A DNA stretch of 32,820 nucleotides from CBCPNA01 sp965120415 (lineage in GTDB: Bacteria > Bacillota > Clostridia > Lachnospirales > CAG-274): positions 1-32,820 of the forward strand of contig CBCPNA010000036.1 in the NCBI GenBank assembly GCA_965120415.1, read 5' to 3'. Both the position numbers and the translations under genes were made by a program. Shown one piece after another: positions 8,050 to 16,581 of the stretch; the first letter of the stretch is position 1, and each line of letters begins with the position of its first letter. Under the pieces are notes generated by a model, which saw only the letters and a list, made by a program, of their open reading frames with translations, had not been told where the DNA came from and did not search any database.

Positions 8050-8078
8050 ATTATAATAAAATATTACCAAAATGTCAA
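8050..8078 (-). promoter_or_regulatory. Perfect-consensus sigma-A promoter of the NlpC/P60 gene
   Basis: On the minus strand TTGACA (8073-8078), 17-bp spacer, TATAAT (8050-8055), about 54 bases upstream of the ATG. Confidence 0.9.
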
Positions 8079-8210
8079 GACTACAACAAATACTTTTATA
8101 AATTAACTATAAAATATATAAATATTACAAAAACTTTAGCTTAAAACTAAGCATATATAAAGCTGTAAAAAAATATAATTATATATAGTTTATAAAGAGG
8201 TGACTTTAAT

Positions 8211-9653
8211 TTGAAAAACACTTATGTAGTAAAGACAGAGAGCAGATTTTTGGCTTTTTATTACGGTGAGGGTAGAGCTATATATATGGACGAAATAAAA
8301 GAGGATAAAATAGCAAAAAAAAAGGTTATAGAAAATGTTTACAGTTGTTTTTCTGTATCAATAGATAAAAAGGGCAAAATATACATTTTTTGCAAAAAAG
8401 AAGAAGGCGACTTAATGCTTATAACAGAACAACAAGGTAGCTTTAATATATCTATATTATTTAAAAAAGATATTTTAAACTTGCCGAACAATGTTATATT
8501 TACCCCTTTATTTTTTGAAAACAACACAAGCTTTATTTTTAATTATTATGATAATATAACTATGCAAAACTTTATATCTATAAAAACTTTTGTAGAAAAT
8601 AGAGGATTTAGCAAAAAAGAAAATATCGATACATTTTCTATTTCTGATAATAACATATTTGAAATACAAAAGATAAAAAATAATGACTTAGTAATGATTT
8701 ATGAAAAAAGGGATAAAGAAATACAGCTTGGATACAAACAGCTTTTGAACGGAAAATTTAGCGAATATGTACCATTTTGTAAAACAGGGTATAATATAAT
8801 AGATTTTTCTTTTTTTGCTAGCTACAATAGTATACATTTTTTATATATTGTTAAAAACATATTTTCTTGCCATGTTGTGTACAGAAAAAAAGATGAAAAC
8901 GGCTTAACAAGCCCTACTATTTTATATGAGGGGCAAAATATAAAAAGCTGTAACATAGCTTTAATAGATAATAGTATATATTGCATGTATGTTATAGGAA
9001 GTAGCCTTTTTTATACTATAAGCAAGGATTTTGGAGCTAGCTTTTTACCAGCTTTAAAACATAAAAAAGCCTTTAGCCAGCAAATTATAAAAGCTAATTT
9101 TATTACGAATATAGAAGATGAAAGCACAATATTTAACTATATATATACAGATTATAAAGCACCTTTAAATATACAACTTATACAAGAAATACCTTATTTT
9201 CAAAATATAAGAAATAATAGAAAAGATGATTTTATATCAGATTTATCTAACCAGCATATATTACCAAATAAAGATAATGACAATGAGAAATATAACAATT
9301 ATATAGAAATAGATAAAAAATATAGAATAGTAGAAGAAAATGATTTTATGGCACAATTTAACCCAGAGCTTTTTAAAAATATAATTAATGATAAAACAAA
9401 TAATTTAAGGCAAGAAAATTTAAATATTATTAAAAATAAGCTAGAAATAGCAAAAAGACAACTTAATGAAAAAAATAAAGAAATTATTAATATTACAAAA
9501 GCAAAAGATGAAGAAGAAAAAAGGCTAAAAGAAAAATTAAAATATTTGGAAGAAGAAAATAAAAAATTAAATAAATCTTTAATGCATGAAAAGAGTGTAG
9601 AAAAAAATGAGCAAAATATTAAATATATTAAAGAAGATAAAGAAACAAAATAA
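8211..9653 (+). CDS. Putative beta-propeller (sialidase-like) protein with C-terminal coiled coil
   Basis: 480 aa, not assigned to a named family. Residues 1-330 are made of repeating strand-rich segments, for example ISVDKKGKIYIF-type strands, SIHFLYIV near 205 and SIYCMYVIGSSLFYTISKDFGASF near 255-280. The last resembles an Asp-box blade of sialidase-like propellers, but no propeller is proven. Residues about 398-475 are a Lys/Glu-rich coiled coil. There is no signal peptide or membrane segment. The start is TTG, preceded by AGAGGTG at suitable spacing. The 3' end overlaps cwlD by 47 bp, so both are probably expressed together, which suggests a role near the cell wall or spore. That role is inferred from position only. 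Confidence 0.7.
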   Translation: MKNTYVVKTESRFLAFYYGEGRAIYMDEIKEDKIAKKKVIENVYSCFSVSIDKKGKIYIFCKKEEGDLMLITEQQGSFNISILFKKDILNLPNNVIFTPLFFENNTSFIFNYYDNITMQNFISIKTFVENRGFSKKENIDTFSISDNNIFEIQKIKNNDLVMIYEKRDKEIQLGYKQLLNGKFSEYVPFCKTGYNIIDFSFFASYNSIHFLYIVKNIFSCHVVYRKKDENGLTSPTILYEGQNIKSCNIALIDNSIYCMYVIGSSLFYTISKDFGASFLPALKHKKAFSQQIIKANFITNIEDESTIFNYIYTDYKAPLNIQLIQEIPYFQNIRNNRKDDFISDLSNQHILPNKDNDNEKYNNYIEIDKKYRIVEENDFMAQFNPELFKNIINDKTNNLRQENLNIIKNKLEIAKRQLNEKNKEIINITKAKDEEEKRLKEKLKYLEEENKKLNKSLMHEKSVEKNEQNIKYIKEDKETK

Positions 9654-10311
9654 ACTATTTTTTGTATTAATATTTATCATATTTTTTTGTATATTTAACA
9701 CATATAGAAAAGATAGTGTTCAGACTTTTTTACAGCCTTATTACAAAACGGTAATATTGCTTGATGCTGGGCATGGGGGCTACGACCCGGGCAAGGTATC
9801 GCAAGATGATGTGTTAGAAAAGGATATAAACCTTGCTATAACAAAAAAACTACAAACATATTTAGAACAGGCAGGCTTTTTTGTTTTAAACACAAGGGTA
9901 GATGATGATGCTTTATCTTCTGAAAAAAATGAGGACTTAAAAGAAAGAAAAAAAATAGCAAATGAAGATGGGGCATCTTTATTAATTAGCATACATCAAA
10001 ATTCTTTTACTAATGAAAATGTAGAGGGAGCGCAAGTCTTTTATTATAAAAATTCAAAAGAAAGCGAAAAAATAGCAAAATGTATACAAGCAAGGCTAAA
10101 AGAAATAGACAAAGATAACGACAGAGAGGCAAAAGCAAATGAAAGCTATTATTTGCTAAAAAAGACAGATATACCGGCTATTATAATAGAATGTGGCTTT
10201 TTGTCTAATGAGGAAGAAAAAAATAAGCTAGTAGATGAAGAATATCAAGAAGAAATAGCATGGGCTATACATTTAGGCATTATAGATTATTACAAAGAAA
10301 TAGGCGGCTAA
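9607..10311 (+). CDS. cwlD: N-acetylmuramoyl-L-alanine amidase CwlD
   Basis: Zinc amidase (Amidase_3) that removes stem peptides from glycan strands during synthesis of the spore cortex, a step needed to form muramic-delta-lactam for germination. 234 aa, matching CwlD. An N-terminal membrane anchor (about 16-30) is followed directly by the catalytic domain. Zinc ligands and catalytic residues are His56 (LDAGHGGYDPG), Glu71 (EKDINL), His130 (SIHQNS) and Glu195 (IIECGFLSN). The ATG lies inside the end of the previous gene in another frame; its Shine-Dalgarno is weak, which fits translational coupling. Wall-turnover amidases of the same family are usually larger with extra binding domains, so CwlD is the better name. 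Confidence 0.87.
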   Translation: MSKILNILKKIKKQNKLFFVLIFIIFFCIFNTYRKDSVQTFLQPYYKTVILLDAGHGGYDPGKVSQDDVLEKDINLAITKKLQTYLEQAGFFVLNTRVDDDALSSEKNEDLKERKKIANEDGASLLISIHQNSFTNENVEGAQVFYYKNSKESEKIAKCIQARLKEIDKDNDREAKANESYYLLKKTDIPAIIIECGFLSNEEEKNKLVDEEYQEEIAWAIHLGIIDYYKEIGG

Positions 10312-10336
10312 AGTACGCCTTATTTTATATTTTATT
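10302..10336 (+). terminator. Possible terminator at the end of cwlD
   Basis: AGGCG (in the last codons) can pair with CGCCT just after the stop, followed by TATTTTATATTTT. The stem is only 5-7 bp. Confidence 0.45.
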
Positions 10337-10410
10337 GTATAATTATATAATTTATATTGTTTTTAATATAGGTTTATATGAAATTAGATATAAATTATTT
10401 AAAATTTATA

Positions 10411-10439
10411 TTGACATTTTTTTACACTTATGATATTAT
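10411..10439 (+). promoter_or_regulatory. Sigma-A promoter of the 548-aa orphan gene
   Basis: TTGACA (10411-10416), 17-bp spacer, TATTAT (10434-10439). The leader contains an A-rich run of ATAACAAAAAA repeats before the Shine-Dalgarno AAAGGAGGG. Confidence 0.85.
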
Positions 10440-10512
10440 CAACTATAATAACAAAAAAATAACAAAAAAAATAACAAAAAGATGAGATAACTATTTCAAA
10501 GGAGGGACACTT

Positions 10513-12159
10513 ATGGCAAAAGAAGAAACAAACAATCAGCAAGGAAGCAATAGAAAGGAAGAAGAACCGGGTTTTTTTGAAACAATAGGGCATAGTCTTA
10601 CAAAATTTGGTAAATGGGCGTTTAACTTAGAGGGTAGGGTACCTAAAGACGAAGATAATTTTACACAATTAACATCACAAGATCTTATAGATAGTGTAGA
10701 ACCCGCAAATTATCGTTGGTTTCAAGACCCAGAAGATGTTTCTTTAGACGATAAAGCTGGTAAACATGATAATAAACTTGGTGATAAAATAAAAAGAGGT
10801 GCATTCGGTGTTGCTTCTGTTGTATTTGGGGTTGGTACAGCTATAGCGGCAGCGACAGCAAGTCTACCTGCTCTTGCTGTAGCATTTGGAGTAGCTGGAG
10901 TCGGAATTGGTTTAGCAAAAGCAGGTATTTTTAAAGGAATAAATAAATTTTTTAACGAAAAAATCGGAAAATTAAATCCAGAATATGTTTATCAAAGAAT
11001 AGGTAAAAAATATCAGGAGCTTGAAGGAAGGGCAAGAGAAGTAGAAGCAAGGCGTAAATACCACGGAGAAGTTCTTGAGGAATTAGAATCTGAGATGAAG
11101 GAAAAAATATATAAAAAGACTAATGAAAAGTTTACTAACTTTAAGGACCTTGGCTCTAAAAAAAGCCCTGAAATGTATAAATTTGCTAAAATGATTAAAG
11201 ATAGATTTCATGACGGTATACCAAAAAAGAACCTGGCAACACATATAAACCTTATGGGACAAGGCAAAATTATTATGGATAGAGATGCGTATGCAGCGGC
11301 AAGTTTTATGAAAGAGTGTTTTCCTGATAAAGAAGCTCAAGCAGAATACATTAGAGATTGCATGAAAAGTATGCAAAACGAGGATAGCTTTTTAAAGGTT
11401 AAAGAAGCATTTAAAAAATCATTTAATGAATTTAATACAGATAAAGAGATAAATATAGATAAGGCGTTAGAGAATTTATTTGAAAATATGAAACGTTATA
11501 AAGACGATCGCAACGTGTCAGATCCTGTAAAAGAATTTACAAAAGATTCAAGAAAAGGGATAGTAAGAATGGACTCTCGTTTAATAAAACAATATGATTT
11601 AGCTAGCATAGAAGCATTAAAAGAAGCACATGGAGAGGTTAAAAATTCAAAACTTATGACTCTAATAGAAGAAAGAAAAGCTAAAATAAAAGAATTAGCA
11701 GGTAGAAGAGATGCAATTTTACAAAGAAGAGAAGGTTTAGGGAGAATGGCAGTGGCTTTGATAGATAATATGCGAGAGAGAGACAGTGCAAGAACACAAA
11801 AAACTAGAAATACGGCAACTAAAAATTTAGATGCAATTAGCGAAGGAGCTATGCAATTATTAAATGAAACTAGAAAAGCAGAATCACAAGAAGTTATTAA
11901 AAAAAGTGCCGATATTATTAATAAAACAAACAGCAAAATAAAAGATATAGAAAAGCATGAAAATCATGCAAAAAAAGGTGCAAACAAGATGATATTATTT
12001 GGCGACGAAACCAAAAAAAATACAAAACAACAAGGAAACGTAAAACAACCCCTACATATTAGACTTAAAGAGGCAATAGAAACATCAGGTAGACGAAGTA
12101 GAGCTAAACAAAAACAAAGAAATTTTATAAAAAAAATTCAACAAAAAAGCTCTAGGTAA
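10513..12159 (+). CDS. Orphan 548-aa protein with one Gly/Ala-rich hydrophobic hairpin
   Basis: I do not recognise this protein. It opens with a charged tail (1-20) and a short aromatic helix (FFETIGHSLTKFGKWAF), then has one long Gly/Ala-rich hydrophobic stretch at about 97-140, which could be a helical hairpin in or on the membrane, similar to glycine-zipper segments. The remaining 400 residues are strongly helical and charged, with likely coiled coils at about 165-200 and 395-480, and a very basic C-terminus. There is no signal peptide. It has its own strong promoter, an excellent Shine-Dalgarno and a terminator, so it is a well-expressed single gene. By eye its base and codon use looks slightly less AT-biased than its neighbours, which could indicate acquisition. 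Confidence 0.75.
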   Translation: MAKEETNNQQGSNRKEEEPGFFETIGHSLTKFGKWAFNLEGRVPKDEDNFTQLTSQDLIDSVEPANYRWFQDPEDVSLDDKAGKHDNKLGDKIKRGAFGVASVVFGVGTAIAAATASLPALAVAFGVAGVGIGLAKAGIFKGINKFFNEKIGKLNPEYVYQRIGKKYQELEGRAREVEARRKYHGEVLEELESEMKEKIYKKTNEKFTNFKDLGSKKSPEMYKFAKMIKDRFHDGIPKKNLATHINLMGQGKIIMDRDAYAAASFMKECFPDKEAQAEYIRDCMKSMQNEDSFLKVKEAFKKSFNEFNTDKEINIDKALENLFENMKRYKDDRNVSDPVKEFTKDSRKGIVRMDSRLIKQYDLASIEALKEAHGEVKNSKLMTLIEERKAKIKELAGRRDAILQRREGLGRMAVALIDNMRERDSARTQKTRNTATKNLDAISEGAMQLLNETRKAESQEVIKKSADIINKTNSKIKDIEKHENHAKKGANKMILFGDETKKNTKQQGNVKQPLHIRLKEAIETSGRRSRAKQKQRNFIKKIQQKSSR

Positions 12160-12197
12160 AACTAAAACTAAAGCTAAAACAGCTGAAATAAACATAT

Positions 12198-12230
12198 AAA
12201 AAGCTTACCCTTTTAAGGGGGCTTTTTTTT
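12198..12230 (+). terminator. Terminator of the 548-aa orphan gene
   Basis: AAAAAGC ... CCCTT paired with AAGGG ... GCTTTTT, with a small internal loop, followed by a run of eight T residues. Confidence 0.75.
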
Positions 12231-12339
12231 ATTTTAAAAAATATGAATTTATATCTTGATTTTTTAATATAAATTTAATAAAATATAATAGCGCTTTTAT
12301 GCAAAGTAATATTAATTTTAATAAATATTTTAAAATTCC

Positions 12340-12368
12340 TTGACAAACATTTATTAAGGGGTTAAAAT
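12340..12368 (+). promoter_or_regulatory. Sigma-A promoter of the marR-ABC exporter operon
   Basis: TTGACA (12340-12345), 17-bp spacer, TAAAAT (12363-12368). It lies 36 bases upstream of the GTG start of the MarR gene. Confidence 0.88.
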
Positions 12369-12385
12369 ATTTAGTATACTAAATA
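12368..12385. promoter_or_regulatory. Palindromic operator, probably for the MarR repressor
   Basis: Perfect 18-bp palindrome TATTTAGTATACTAAATA. It starts at the last base of the -10 box and covers the predicted transcription start. Dyads of this size are typical MarR-family operators, and the first gene of the operon encodes a MarR protein, so autorepression is the simple reading. Confidence 0.75.
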
Positions 12386-12403
12386 ATTGAAAGAGGTGCG
12401 TTT

Positions 12404-12838
12404 GTGGATAATGAAAAGGAAATTGTATTTAAGCTACGGGTTATATCTAACCTTTTAAAAAGAAAGATAGATGAATTTTTAGCATCTAAATACGATATTT
12501 CTATATCTGTTTTGCAATCGAAAGTTGTAAAATATCTGCATACCCATAAGGATGAAGATGTGTTCCAAAAAGATTTAGAAAAAGTTTTAAACGTTCGCCC
12601 TTCAACTGTAGTAGAAATTTTAAAAGCTATGGAGAAGAATGATCTTATCAAAAAAGAATCGGTTGCCTTTGATGCAAGACTTAAAAAAATTACGCTTACA
12701 GAAAATATGTTTAGATTATGCGATAATATATCAACAGATGTAAAAAATATAGAAGATACTATAAAAAAAGGTATAACCGAACAAGAATTAGAAATATTTT
12801 TTCAAGTTTTAAGCAAAATTGAAGAAAATATGAAATAG
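12404..12838 (+). CDS. MarR-family transcriptional regulator
   Basis: Winged-helix dimeric repressor, 144 aa, normal for the family. The winged-helix core runs from about 35 to 105: QKDLEKVLNVRPSTVVEILKAMEKNDLIKKES is the recognition-helix region, followed by the wing (AFDARLKKITLT). The N- and C-terminal helices that form the dimer interface are present. The start is GTG, preceded by AGAGGTG. It heads an operon with the two ABC exporter halves that begin 24 bp downstream, and a palindrome sits over its own promoter. MarR proteins next to exporters usually lose DNA binding when they bind a drug or metabolite; the ligand here is unknown. Confidence 0.9.
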   Translation: MDNEKEIVFKLRVISNLLKRKIDEFLASKYDISISVLQSKVVKYLHTHKDEDVFQKDLEKVLNVRPSTVVEILKAMEKNDLIKKESVAFDARLKKITLTENMFRLCDNISTDVKNIEDTIKKGITEQELEIFFQVLSKIEENMK

Positions 12839-12862
12839 CTTAATAATAAAAGGAGGTTTTTT

Positions 12863-14599
12863 ATGTTTAAAAGATTAAGCAAGAGTATTAGAGAATATAA
12901 AACAGCATCTATATTAAGCCCTATCTTTATGGTGCTGGAAGTTTTGATGGAAGTTATCACCCCTCTTTATATGGCACATCTTATAGATTATGGTATTAGC
13001 GCAAATGATATGAACGTTATTTGGGGGTATGGAGCACTATTAGTATTATTTTGTATACTTTCTTTATTTTTTGGATTTTCATCTGGGAGCTATGCAGCTA
13101 AAGCAGCGGCAGGTCTTTCTAAAAACTTAAGGGAGGATATGTATTATAATATACAAAATTTTTCTTTTAGCAATATAGACAAATTTTCTACATCTGGTAT
13201 TGTTACAAGGCTTACAACAGATATAACAAATATCCAAAACGCATATCAAATGCTTATAAGGGTTGCTGTTAGATGCCCGGTTATGCTAATTTCTGCTATT
13301 ATTATGGCTTTTACAATAAATGTACAAATTGCATCTATATTTTTAATAAGCATGATTGTTTTAGCTTTAGGTTTTTATCTTATAGTTAGGGTTGCTTACC
13401 CTATGTTTAGAAAGATTTTTAGAATATATGATGAATTAAATAATGTTGTGCAAGAAAATTTGCATGCTGTTAGGGTTGTTAAATCTTTTGTTAGAGAAGA
13501 CTTTGAAGAAAAAAAATTTGCAAATATTTCTGAAAAAATTTTTACAAACTTTGTTAAAGCAGAAAAATTAGTAGCATTAAACTCGCCTTTAATGCAATTT
13601 ATCATGTATGTATGTATGTTAGCTTTAGCATGGTTTGGTGCTGTAAATATTATTAACGGTAATATGGAAGTTGGAAAGCTTTCTACCCTTTTAACATATG
13701 CTATGCAAATGCTTATGTCGCTTATGATGCTTGTAATGGTGCTAGTTATGATTAGTATGGCTAGGTCTTCTGCTGAAAGGGTATATCAAATACTAGAAGA
13801 AGAAACAGATATAAAAAACCCAGAAAACCCTATATATGAAGTTAAAAACGGCGATATAACATTTAAAAATGTTTCTTTTAGCTATGCTAAAGATGCAAAT
13901 AAATGTTGCCTTAAAGACATAAACCTTGATATAAAAGAAGGAGAAACTATTGGTATAATAGGGGCGACAGGTAGCTCTAAAACAACATTAGTACAATTAA
14001 TACCACGTCTTTACGATACCTTTTCAGGCGAGGTTTTGGTTGCGGGCAAAAATGTTAAGCAATATGATTTAAAAACTATAAGAGATTCTGTTGCTATGGT
14101 ATTACAAAAAAATACTTTATTTACCGGTACTATAAAAGAAAATTTAAGATGGGGTAATGAAAACGCAACAGATGAAGAATTAATAAACGTTTGTAAATTA
14201 GCCCAGGCAGACGGATTTATTAATGAATTTCCGGATAAATACGATACATATATAGAAGAAGGCGGAAGAAACGTATCAGGGGGGCAAAAACAGCGTCTTT
14301 GCATAGCTAGAGCGTTGCTTAAAAAGCCTAAGATTTTGATACTAGATGATTCTACAAGCGCTGTTGATACAAAAACAGATGCACTTATAAGAGAAGCCTT
14401 TAAAACAAGCATACCTAATACAACAAAAATAATTATAGCGCAGAGGATATCTTCTATACAGCATTCAGACAAGATAGTTGTATTAAACGAAGGTAAAATA
14501 GACGGTATAGGCACACATGATACACTTTTACAAAATAATGAGCTATATAAAGAAATATATGATTTACAACAAAAAGGAGGTTTTACAGATGAGCAATAA
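12863..14599 (+). CDS. Heterodimeric ABC exporter, half-transporter 1 (degenerate ATP-site subunit)
   Basis: Type IV ABC exporter half, 578 aa: six-helix membrane domain (about 15-305), then an ATPase domain (about 328-578). The signature VSGGQKQR (471-478) is intact, but other catalytic positions deviate. Walker A reads GATGSSKT (367-374), with Ser in place of the last Gly. The catalytic Glu after Walker B is Asp496 (ILDDSTSAVD). The H-loop His is Gln527 (IIAQRIS). This is the pattern of the non-hydrolysing site of heterodimeric exporters such as TM287/288 and BmrCD. The ATG has AAGGAGG 7-8 bases upstream. It overlaps its partner gene by 11 bp. Substrate is unknown; drugs, lipids or peptides are all possible. 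Confidence 0.93.
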   Translation: MFKRLSKSIREYKTASILSPIFMVLEVLMEVITPLYMAHLIDYGISANDMNVIWGYGALLVLFCILSLFFGFSSGSYAAKAAAGLSKNLREDMYYNIQNFSFSNIDKFSTSGIVTRLTTDITNIQNAYQMLIRVAVRCPVMLISAIIMAFTINVQIASIFLISMIVLALGFYLIVRVAYPMFRKIFRIYDELNNVVQENLHAVRVVKSFVREDFEEKKFANISEKIFTNFVKAEKLVALNSPLMQFIMYVCMLALAWFGAVNIINGNMEVGKLSTLLTYAMQMLMSLMMLVMVLVMISMARSSAERVYQILEEETDIKNPENPIYEVKNGDITFKNVSFSYAKDANKCCLKDINLDIKEGETIGIIGATGSSKTTLVQLIPRLYDTFSGEVLVAGKNVKQYDLKTIRDSVAMVLQKNTLFTGTIKENLRWGNENATDEELINVCKLAQADGFINEFPDKYDTYIEEGGRNVSGGQKQRLCIARALLKKPKILILDDSTSAVDTKTDALIREAFKTSIPNTTKIIIAQRISSIQHSDKIVVLNEGKIDGIGTHDTLLQNNELYKEIYDLQQKGGFTDEQ

Positions 14600-16481
14600 T
14601 ATGAAAAAACCACCTAAATATGCAAAAGAGAAAATAGATAAAGATACAATTAAAAAACTTCTTTCTTATTTGTTTAGAGATAAAGGTAAATTAATATTTG
14701 TAATATTTTGTATATTAATAAGTTCTGTTGCTATTGTTTCTACTTCTTTATTTTTAGAAGCCTTGATAGATAGCTATATAACACCTTTATTAGGGCAATC
14801 ATCGCCTGTATTTACAGGGCTTTTACAATTTGTAGGTTTAATGGCGACTGTATATATAATAGGGGTAATAGCAGCATTTTTATACTCTAGGATAATGGCT
14901 GTTATAGCACAACGTACATTAAAAAACATTAGAGATGATATGTTTATACATATGCAAAAATTGCCTATAAGATATTTTGACACAAATGCTACAGGCGATA
15001 TAATGAGCTATTATACAAACGATGCGGATACATTAAGGCAATTTATATCACAGAGTTTACCACAAACATTTTCTGCGCTTATTACGATAATTAGTGTTTT
15101 GATATCTATGTTTGTTACAAGCTGGCAGCTTTTGATAGTGATGATTATAGGTACAGTTATTAATTTATATATAGGTAAAACGGTAGGGGGCAAAAGTAGT
15201 AAATTTTTCATAAAACAACAAGTTGCTATAGGTGCTATAAACGGATATATAGAAGAAATGATTACGGGGCAACGTGTTATAAAAGTATTTTGTCATGAAG
15301 AACAATCAAAAGAAGGCTTTAATGTAAAAAATGAAGAATTAAGAAAAAGTGCTACAAGCGCTAATAAATTCGCTAATATTTTAATGCCTATTATGCAAAA
15401 TTTAGGTACACTTTTATATGTAATTTTAGCAGTAATTGGTGGACTTTTGGCTATATATACAAGTGCTGGGCTTACTATAGGCTCTATAGTTGCATTTTTA
15501 AACCTTACAAGAAGCTTTACAAATTCAGTAACACAAGTTGCACAGCAAATGAACTCTATAATTATGGCTTTTGCTGGTGCTAAAAGGATATTTGGGCTTT
15601 TAGAAGAAGAGGTAGAACAAGATGCTGGATATGTAACATTAGTTAATGCTAAATATGAGGGTGATAATCTTATAGAAACAGAAGAAAAAACTAAAATATG
15701 GGCTTGGAAACATAAACATAAAGACGGCACTTTAACATACAAAAAACTAGACGGAAAAGTATGCCTAGAAGAAGTTGATTTTGGATATACAGAAGAAAAG
15801 CTTGTGCTAAAAAATATTACGATTTCTGCAAAACCAGGGCAAAAAATAGCCTTTGTTGGGGCGACAGGAGCTGGTAAAACAACTATAACAAATCTTATCA
15901 ATAGATTTTATGATATAGCTAGCGGTAAAATTAGATACGATGATATTAATATAGAAAAGATTAAAAAAGAAGATTTGAGAAAATCTTTAGGGGTTGTTTT
16001 GCAAGATACACATTTATTCACTGGTACTGTTATGGAAAATATAAGATACGGTAATTTAGATGCGACAGATGAAGAATGTATAGCGGCTGCTAAAAAAGCT
16101 AACGCTGATTGGTTTATTGAGCTTTTGCCAAAATCTTATGATACGGTGCTAGAGGGCGACGGAAGCGGCTTATCACAAGGGCAACGCCAATTGCTTGCTA
16201 TAGCAAGGGCGATTGTTGCAGACCCTCCTGTTATGATACTAGATGAGGCAACATCTAGTATAGATACACATACAGAAGCTGTTGTACAACGTGGTATGGA
16301 TAAATTAATGGAAGGGCGTACAGTTTTTGTAATAGCACATAGGTTGTCTACTATACAAAATTCGGACTTGATAATAGTTTTAGATCATGGGCAAATTATA
16401 GAACAAGGTAATCATGATGAACTTATAAGTAAAAAAGGTAAATATTATCAATTGTACACTGGAGCATTTGAGGAAGAATAA
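14589..16481 (+). CDS. Heterodimeric ABC exporter, half-transporter 2 (canonical Walker-site subunit)
   Basis: Partner of the preceding gene, 630 aa: membrane domain (about 30-330), an unusually long linker (about 340-390, containing the Trp/Lys/His-rich WAWKHKHKDG), then the ATPase domain. Walker A GATGAGKT (424-431), catalytic Glu553 (ILDEATSSID) and H-loop His584 (IAHRLS) are canonical, while the signature is LSQGQ (528-532), not LSGGQ. The ATG chosen follows AAAGGAGG and lies 11 bp inside the end of the first gene; reading frame open further upstream lacks a ribosome-binding site. The deviating signature complements the deviating Walker site of the partner, so one composite ATP site is catalytic and the other regulatory. 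Confidence 0.94.
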   Translation: MSNNMKKPPKYAKEKIDKDTIKKLLSYLFRDKGKLIFVIFCILISSVAIVSTSLFLEALIDSYITPLLGQSSPVFTGLLQFVGLMATVYIIGVIAAFLYSRIMAVIAQRTLKNIRDDMFIHMQKLPIRYFDTNATGDIMSYYTNDADTLRQFISQSLPQTFSALITIISVLISMFVTSWQLLIVMIIGTVINLYIGKTVGGKSSKFFIKQQVAIGAINGYIEEMITGQRVIKVFCHEEQSKEGFNVKNEELRKSATSANKFANILMPIMQNLGTLLYVILAVIGGLLAIYTSAGLTIGSIVAFLNLTRSFTNSVTQVAQQMNSIIMAFAGAKRIFGLLEEEVEQDAGYVTLVNAKYEGDNLIETEEKTKIWAWKHKHKDGTLTYKKLDGKVCLEEVDFGYTEEKLVLKNITISAKPGQKIAFVGATGAGKTTITNLINRFYDIASGKIRYDDINIEKIKKEDLRKSLGVVLQDTHLFTGTVMENIRYGNLDATDEECIAAAKKANADWFIELLPKSYDTVLEGDGSGLSQGQRQLLAIARAIVADPPVMILDEATSSIDTHTEAVVQRGMDKLMEGRTVFVIAHRLSTIQNSDLIIVLDHGQIIEQGNHDELISKKGKYYQLYTGAFEEE

Positions 16482-16518
16482 AAGCGACCCTTTGTAAAGA
16501 GGGATATGGAGTAAAATA

Positions 16519-16549
16519 AAAAGCTATAATGTTATATTATAGCTTTTTT
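16519..16549 (+). terminator. Terminator of the marR-ABC exporter operon
   Basis: 12-bp stem (AAAAGCTATAAT / ATTATAGCTTTT) with a 5-base loop and a T-run, about 40 bases after the stop. Confidence 0.85.
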
Positions 16550-16581
16550 GCTTATTTATAAATTTATTTTAAAGAAAAATT

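Noticed and set aside
14011..14613. 200-aa minus-strand frame opposite the first exporter ATPase domain
   Set aside because: Lies wholly opposite conserved coding sequence and has Cys/Ser-rich composition typical of antisense frames.
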